A stretch of DNA of 31,078 nt from Treponema sp. Lineage in GTDB: Bacteria; Spirochaetota; Spirochaetia; Treponematales; Treponemataceae. The DNA is taken from positions 1-31,078 of the forward strand of contig JAKSLX010000026.1 in assembly GCA_024400915.1 (NCBI GenBank), in the 5' to 3' direction. Made by a program: the position numbers and the translations under genes. The notes under the pieces are model-generated. The model was not told the DNA's origin and did not search any database. It saw only the letters and a list, made by a program, of their open reading frames with translations. Of this stretch, positions 26,595 to 31,078 are shown piece by piece (position 1 is the first letter of the stretch; each line of letters starts with the position of its first letter).

Positions 26595-26681
26595 TTCTAA
26601 AAAATTTAGCAACTGAAAAAACGGTACTATATTAGAAAGGCATAGTTTAATTATGTATGACTGTTTTTATTGGAGGGTTTT

Positions 26682-28229
26682 ATGAGTATAGAGCAGAACA
26701 TTATTGATGCAGTTGAAATTTCAAAGATGTCTAGAATTCCTGTCCTCTTTATGTCGAATCCTGGACTTGGTAAAACCACTATATTAAAGCGTTATGCTGC
26801 ACGTTATGGCTATCATCTTGAAACCCTTATTGGAAGCCGTTTTACTCCGGAAGAAATTTCAGGTTACCAGGTAAATAATGGTGGTGACCATCTTCAGCAC
26901 ATGAACCCGGAATGGTTCAACAGAATTCTTGAAATGTCAAAGCAGGGTAAAAGAACACTTCTGTTTGTAGACGAACTTTCAACTTGTTCAGAATTTGTTC
27001 AGGGGGCACTTTTAAGCCTGATTTTTGACCGTACCATTGGCAATGAAAAATTTCTTCCAAAGGATTGCTTTATCATTGCCGCTGCAAACTATGCAAAGAA
27101 TCTTCCTTCATCAATGAACATGATGGCGCCTACTTTAAACCGCTTCATCATCATTAACCTAAATGAAAACTATAATGCCCTGGACATGATGGATGAATTC
27201 TTGAATCCTCCAAAGCCCCCTAAATATCCGTCAAAGGTTATGGCCATCAATGAAAAACAGGTAGCAAATTTCCGCAGTAATTTCCAGGAGATTTGGAAAG
27301 AAATATTCATCAAATATTCTGACCCAACTTCAGCCCTCGGAATTCTTGATATTGAAAACCATGTTCTTGATGGTCTTTACAGTGATTCAGAAAAATCAGT
27401 CTATAATTTCATTTCCGGCAGATCTTTAAGCTATCTGTTCAGAACTATGCTTTGCTATGTTTCTCTAGGAATTTCCAATTTGGATCTTCTTAATAAAATG
27501 GTTGATGGTCTTGTAGGAGCTGGAACCTGCCTCTTTAAAAATGAAGTGCAGGCCAGAAAATACAGGATGTTTGTTCAAAGCAGCATGGCAAGTCTTGTTT
27601 TTGTTCCAAATGAAGATTCCTCAAAATTTTTGAAAATGGAAAACGATTTGAGCAAGGATTCAGCTAATATCATTACTAACCTTGATAATCCAGGATATAA
27701 AACCAACGATGCCTACTGCCAGATCCTTCACTACGCAAAGGAAATTGAAACATATTTTTCTCCTAATAGTCTTTTTCTCAATTGCCAGAATCCAAAGGAA
27801 ATCGCAAAATTTATTAGTGCCTATGAGGCAATGGGGGAGTTGAGAAAAAAGATCAGTTCTAATCCTTATTTTGCAAATTATACAAAACAGATTTTAAATA
27901 AGGAATATGAATATTATGGATATTACTGTGCATTCACTAAAACTGTATGCAATTATGCTCGCCATTTTGGCCTTATGAGTTCTGACATTACCAATGTCGT
28001 TTTCATAAAGGATACCAATTCAAGAGTTCCGAATTATTACTGTACTGTTCTTAGAAAAAATTACAGTCAATCCACATATTACGAAGTTAAGGACGGGGAA
28101 CTTCTTTCGGATTTTAACATTAGAAATGCAAACGTCTTTAAAAATAGTCCTGAACTAAGAGTAATTGCGTATTCAAACAAAAAACTTCAGCTGGTTGGTT
28201 TAAATGCTTTTGCCTCCGGTTCATACTAA
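26682..28229 (+). CDS. MoxR-type AAA+ ATPase
   Basis: GGAGGG (26672-26677) fixes the ATG at 26682, giving 515 residues. The N-terminal AAA+ module shows Walker A SNPGLGKTT (25-33), Walker B LLFVDE (93-98), sensor-1 asparagine N136 (AAANYA) and an arginine-finger candidate R154 (TLNRF). The layout is that of MoxR-like ATPases, which usually work as chaperones on VWA-domain partners. Residues 230-515 form a long C-terminal region that I do not recognise. A VWA-domain gene follows after 25 bp, so the two form a functional pair. Confidence 0.88.
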   Translation: MSIEQNIIDAVEISKMSRIPVLFMSNPGLGKTTILKRYAARYGYHLETLIGSRFTPEEISGYQVNNGGDHLQHMNPEWFNRILEMSKQGKRTLLFVDELSTCSEFVQGALLSLIFDRTIGNEKFLPKDCFIIAAANYAKNLPSSMNMMAPTLNRFIIINLNENYNALDMMDEFLNPPKPPKYPSKVMAINEKQVANFRSNFQEIWKEIFIKYSDPTSALGILDIENHVLDGLYSDSEKSVYNFISGRSLSYLFRTMLCYVSLGISNLDLLNKMVDGLVGAGTCLFKNEVQARKYRMFVQSSMASLVFVPNEDSSKFLKMENDLSKDSANIITNLDNPGYKTNDAYCQILHYAKEIETYFSPNSLFLNCQNPKEIAKFISAYEAMGELRKKISSNPYFANYTKQILNKEYEYYGYYCAFTKTVCNYARHFGLMSSDITNVVFIKDTNSRVPNYYCTVLRKNYSQSTYYEVKDGELLSDFNIRNANVFKNSPELRVIAYSNKKLQLVGLNAFASGSY

Positions 28230-28254
28230 GCACGGAAATTATGGAGGTCTTCTC

Positions 28255-29697
28255 ATGGTGCCAAAGAATTATGATGAAATAAAGGAGCAAATGTCCCAGC
28301 TTCTCTGTAACTATGATTATCGGCCAGATATTTTCAGTCCTTCCATTGCTTATACTTATACGGTGAATTCTTCTACACTTGGAATCATCAATCATATTTG
28401 CATCAATAATCAAAATCCTGAACTTGAAAAATTCCTTTTTGTTCACGAAGCTGGGCATGTTCTTTTTGGACACAATCGACCAAAGGAAGACAGGATCAAC
28501 ACCTATCTTGAATCAAAGCTTCAGGGGGCTTATTCCAGACTTGCAGTTTATTTTGGAAATGACATCAATTATTTTTTTGAAATCTTCACCAATTATTTTC
28601 TGAATCTGGTAATGGATTTTGAAGTAAATTCAAGACTGTTTACCTATCAGGAATTCTGCTATATGTCCAATATGGTAAAACAGTTTTTGCAGAGTGATGA
28701 AGGTTGTGATGTATGGCCGGAATATTACGGACTACCTGCAGGCAAAACCTGGAACGAATATCTTACAATCATTCTTCTTGAACCGGAAATCTATTTCCAT
28801 CGGTTAAGGCTGGCTGAAATGATAAAAAACTACAAAAAAAGAAAAGCTCAAATGTTTGCTGAAGCTGGATTGGCATTTGACGGAAATTTGAGCGAACAGG
28901 AATATTTTGCAATTCAGCAGAATGCAATGAGTGCCCTTAGCAAAAATGAAAAAGAAAGTATGAAAAAAATTGCTCAGAATCATAGTGATGGAAAATTCAG
29001 CATACCCACAGGAATCATGCGTGGATGTTCAAAAACAGGCGGAAATGCCTGCCACATTGCATTCACAAAATACGTGAGCATGCCTGATCTTGTAGACAAA
29101 ATGAAAAAGATTCTTTTCGTCAAGAAAGCGGGTTATACCATGCGCAACCAGATGTACAATGTCAATCGCCGCAAATACAGTTCTTCCGTAATTATTCCAA
29201 AGACGGTAAAGAACACCAGCTTGAAAAAGCCTGATTTGTACCTTCTGTTTGATGTTTCTGGCTCCATAGATTCAAAGTCAGTCCATGATTTTATAGAAAC
29301 TTTCAGAAAGTTTAAGGATGAATTCAAGTACACGAAAATTGTATATTGGACAACCAGTCTGGTCTGCGAAACGGATTTATGTGATCCTCTTCCGAATTTG
29401 TATGGCGGAGGAACACACATGGCAAAAGGTATAGATTACATCAATATAAAATATAACCTTAAGGAAAAGGATGTCTTTTTTATGATCAGTGACTTCTGTG
29501 ACAATATGAATGAATGGAAAAACGAACTTGAAAAATTGCACTGTAGAAAACTTGCCATAGACTGGACTACAAGTTTTAACAACATAAATCCCGGCTTTGA
29601 AACCATCCTAAAAAATGATATGGATAAAAAAAAAGGCTGCAAATCTTTAAAAAGGGAGAAGTGCAATTTATTCACTAAAATTTGTCTACAAAAATAG
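28255..29697 (+). CDS. VWA-domain protein with HExxH metallopeptidase-like N-terminus
   Basis: GGAGG (28243-28247) supports the ATG at 28255, giving 480 residues. The N-terminal part has HEAGHVLFGH (H64, E65, H68, H73), a zinc-metallopeptidase signature. The C-terminal VWA domain has an intact metal site: DVSGS (D333, S335, S337), T387 and D413 (ISDFCD). This combination resembles the DUF2201 putative-metallopeptidase/VWA family. With the MoxR ATPase upstream it should form a chaperone/protease-type complex whose substrate is unknown. The last about 25 residues follow an A9 run and do not look like VWA fold, so slippage or a recent tail extension is possible. Confidence 0.87.
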   Translation: MVPKNYDEIKEQMSQLLCNYDYRPDIFSPSIAYTYTVNSSTLGIINHICINNQNPELEKFLFVHEAGHVLFGHNRPKEDRINTYLESKLQGAYSRLAVYFGNDINYFFEIFTNYFLNLVMDFEVNSRLFTYQEFCYMSNMVKQFLQSDEGCDVWPEYYGLPAGKTWNEYLTIILLEPEIYFHRLRLAEMIKNYKKRKAQMFAEAGLAFDGNLSEQEYFAIQQNAMSALSKNEKESMKKIAQNHSDGKFSIPTGIMRGCSKTGGNACHIAFTKYVSMPDLVDKMKKILFVKKAGYTMRNQMYNVNRRKYSSSVIIPKTVKNTSLKKPDLYLLFDVSGSIDSKSVHDFIETFRKFKDEFKYTKIVYWTTSLVCETDLCDPLPNLYGGGTHMAKGIDYINIKYNLKEKDVFFMISDFCDNMNEWKNELEKLHCRKLAIDWTTSFNNINPGFETILKNDMDKKKGCKSLKREKCNLFTKICLQK

Positions 29698-29730
29698 ACA
29701 GTCTTATAAAAAATCGTAAAATATTTCGAT

Positions 29731-29759
29731 TTGACTTTAATCTCAGTTAAGGTTATTCT
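29731..29759 (+). promoter_or_regulatory. Promoter of the PilZ gene, placed for a leaderless transcript
   Basis: TTGACT (29731-29736), 17-bp spacer, TATTCT (29754-29759). The predicted start, 29766-29767, coincides with the ATG at 29767, and no Shine-Dalgarno is present. Confidence 0.7.
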
Positions 29760-29766
29760 ATATACT

Positions 29767-30633
29767 ATGGCGATTGAAGTTACAGCACAGGTCCTCAACC
29801 GATTCTATGACAATTATAAAAATACAGAAATTACTTTTTCTAAGGAAATAATTCGTGCCCTTAGAATGGATCCCCGCCAGATTTATGTCAGATGCGGAGG
29901 TTTACAATGGCCATGCATAGCCAGCAGCACTTCTTTTACATCTGCAAAAATCATAATTGGAACCAAAAGCGGTGCATATGGAGAACTTTCTAAAAAAGAA
30001 GCCCCTCTTGTCAGCCTTAGATTTAGTTTCTATCAGCCTGATGGTCAGCTTTTTGGTTTCTTTATTTCTGCGAGAGTACAAAGCTGCCAGCCTTATATGG
30101 GCAGTTCTGATCTTGTCATAGTTGAACTTCTGTTTACCCAGCGTCCGCCTGATGATCTTATTCAGATGGTAGGAAATCTCCTTGATGCAAATGTCAATGC
30201 CGTAAAGCGTAAGGAAGAAAGAATTCCTATAAATCAGGAAACCATGAGAAAGCTTGGGCTTGCAAAAAAAGAAATCCTTGCCTCAATTCAGAATGTTCCG
30301 CGCAATTGTATCCTTCAGAATCTTTCGTTCAACGGGGCAAAATTAGTTCTTATGGGACTTGCTCAGTTTGTTCTAAAAAAAGAAGTTCAGCTTCAGCTTG
30401 AATTTGATGATCCTCATGAGATTCTTACTCTTGCAGGAGTTGTTGTTGGAACAGGAATGATAGAAGGTCGTCAGGACATAATTATTGCCAATATAATGTT
30501 TGCAGAAGCCTCCATCAGCATGGAATATAAGGTTCGCATAAACAAATATATTACTTCTATCCGCAAGAACGAACTGGATACCAAATTTGCCGGTGATACG
30601 CCGGAAACCCTGTCCTCAACTGAAAGTGAATGA
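29767..30633 (+). CDS. PlzA-like c-di-GMP receptor (PilZ domain)
   Basis: The 288-residue protein has two parts. Residues 1-130 resemble the PilZ-like N-terminal domain (PilZN3) of spirochaetal PlzA proteins. The C-terminal PilZ domain shows both c-di-GMP-binding elements: RKEER (R148-R152, RxxxR) and NLSFNG (185-190, [D/N]xSxxG). It should sense c-di-GMP in the cytoplasm and affect motility, attachment or virulence, as known for PlzA in Borrelia. The ATG at 29767 is chosen over a TTG at 29731, because that TTG is part of the -35 box. It stands alone, after the MoxR/VWA pair. The N-terminal assignment is by resemblance only. Confidence 0.87.
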   Translation: MAIEVTAQVLNRFYDNYKNTEITFSKEIIRALRMDPRQIYVRCGGLQWPCIASSTSFTSAKIIIGTKSGAYGELSKKEAPLVSLRFSFYQPDGQLFGFFISARVQSCQPYMGSSDLVIVELLFTQRPPDDLIQMVGNLLDANVNAVKRKEERIPINQETMRKLGLAKKEILASIQNVPRNCILQNLSFNGAKLVLMGLAQFVLKKEVQLQLEFDDPHEILTLAGVVVGTGMIEGRQDIIIANIMFAEASISMEYKVRINKYITSIRKNELDTKFAGDTPETLSSTESE

Positions 30634-30705
30634 ATTATTGTATGAAGATAATGTAAATTTAATAGATTTATTTAAGATTTTGATATAATATCTGCAAACT
30701 GGTAA

Positions 30706-30853
30706 ATAATTTAGGCTATGTCCGTAGAAAGTGTTGCTGCGCCGATTGAGCTTGTCGAAATCAAGCAGTTCAAACTAAACATGCGGTAGTTTCGACAGGC
30801 TCAACCACCGCATCCAGTATAGCAACACAATTTACGGACACAGCCATAATTTA
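30706..30853. mobile_element. MITE-like element, 132 bp, with 25-bp inverted ends and 8-bp target duplication
   Basis: The element spans 30714-30845. Its ends (30714-30738 and 30821-30845) match at 21 of 25 positions when read inward; they begin GGCTATGTCCGTA and GGCTGTGTCCGTA and both end GTGTTGCT. ATAATTTA flanks it directly on both sides (30706-30713, 30846-30853), as an 8-bp target duplication would. It has no coding capacity. The TGTCCGTAaATTGTGT style of the right end recalls IS256-family ends, which also duplicate 8-9 bp; this family link is from memory. Confidence 0.85.
30748..30813. repeat. Internal inverted repeat of the MITE-like element
   Basis: TTGAGCTTGTCGAA (30746-30759) and TTTCGACAGGCTCAA (30790-30804) pair with one mismatch. 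ATGCGGT (30781-30787) and ACCGCAT (30807-30813) form a second perfect stem around the right copy. The TTTCGACAGGCTCAACC core resembles dispersed repeats common in bacterial intergenic DNA. The whole element could fold into a branched hairpin if transcribed. Confidence 0.75.
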
Positions 30854-30891
30854 TATACACCCATTAAAGAGATCTGGTCTAGTTTTTCAAT

Positions 30892-31078
30892 TTATTTTCT
30901 GTAATTGTTGGGAGTTTTTCCGTAAAGCTTTTTGAAGGTTCGGATAAAATAAGAAAAATTTCTAAAGCCGCAGTTTTCAGCAATCTGTGAAACAGAAAGA
31001 TTTGATGTTCGGAGCAGTGAAGGGGATATGTGCGAAGAAAGTCCGGAATCTTTCCCATATAAACAATGTAAGGGAAAT
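30892..31078 (-). CDS. AraC-family transcriptional regulator (C-terminal fragment, runs off the window)
   Basis: Reading the minus strand from the window edge to TAA at 30892-30894 gives about 61 residues. They end in the second AraC helix-turn-helix: LLRTSNLSVSQIAENCGF, RNFSYFIRTFKKLYGKTP and NNYRK. The 5' part with the sensing domain lies beyond 31078. Upstream of LLRTS the usual conserved Arg and Ala of the linker helix are not seen (SGLSSHISPS), so slight decay or a nearby frameshift cannot be excluded. Its target is unknown. Confidence 0.82.
   Translation of the reverse strand, partial: FPLHCLYGKDSGLSSHISPSLLRTSNLSVSQIAENCGFRNFSYFIRTFKKLYGKTPNNYRK

Noticed and set aside
28138..28473. 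Minus-strand open frame across the MoxR/VWA junction
   Set aside because: It is antisense to both genes and covers the Shine-Dalgarno of the VWA gene; no protein-like features.
29683..29700. Terminator after the VWA gene (TGTCTA-N6-TAGACA)
   Set aside because: The stem is only 6 bp, overlaps the stop codon and lacks a T tract.

Overview
The window reads as chromosomal DNA of a motile, sugar-using spirochaete, most likely Treponema or a close relative. The reasons are a FlgJ-type flagellar rod protein without a muramidase domain, a PlzA-like two-domain PilZ protein, AT-rich intergenic DNA, and the general style of the proteins. The genus is an inference; no rRNA or other marker gene is present. 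No stretch over 300 bases lacks a gene.

Layout. (1) 1-3033: a heptanucleotide tandem repeat, a palindromic operator and a strong sigma-70 promoter precede a complete three-gene ECF vitamin/amino-acid transporter (TrpP-like S component, fused double ATPase, EcfT). (2) 3043-7910, minus strand: a tight MATE exporter, SNF2 ATPase and SWIM zinc-finger operon. (3) 7947-8516: flgJ, divergent from the MATE gene across 36 bp and preceded by a sigma-28-like promoter. (4) 8581-10267: a short GGGGTCTGTCCCC element, then xylulokinase with a LacI-type operator lying on its -35 box. (5) 10377-19874: a 2286-residue secreted protein with tryptophan-spaced helical repeats and a possible C-terminal cysteine-peptidase domain; it overlaps a secreted SH3-domain protein, followed by a UshA-like lipoprotein. 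(6) 19969-24374: a CUT1 sugar importer (binding protein and two permeases, no ATPase) and its likely LacI repressor, with tandem LacI boxes at the promoter and several intergenic hairpins. (7) 24371-25582: a small unknown protein coupled to a Sel1-repeat protein. (8) 25656-26594: an unusual fusion of a rhomboid-like membrane domain to an M23 peptidase domain. (9) 26682-29697: a MoxR-type AAA+ ATPase paired with a VWA/metallopeptidase-like protein. (10) 29731-30633: a PlzA-like c-di-GMP receptor. (11) 30706-30853: a 132-bp MITE-like element with 25-bp inverted ends and an 8-bp target duplication, then the C-terminus of an AraC-family regulator on the minus strand.

How the genes work together. 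The sugar importer and its LacI repressor form one locally regulated unit. Xylulokinase sits behind a different LacI-type operator, so its repressor is probably elsewhere. The ECF genes are a self-contained importer. The best candidates for undescribed biology are the giant protein with its SH3 partner, the rhomboid-like/M23 fusion, the MoxR/VWA-metallopeptidase pair, and the small mobile element. Several genes (24406, 29767, perhaps 10377) have a promoter placed so that transcription would start almost at the ATG, suggesting leaderless mRNAs.
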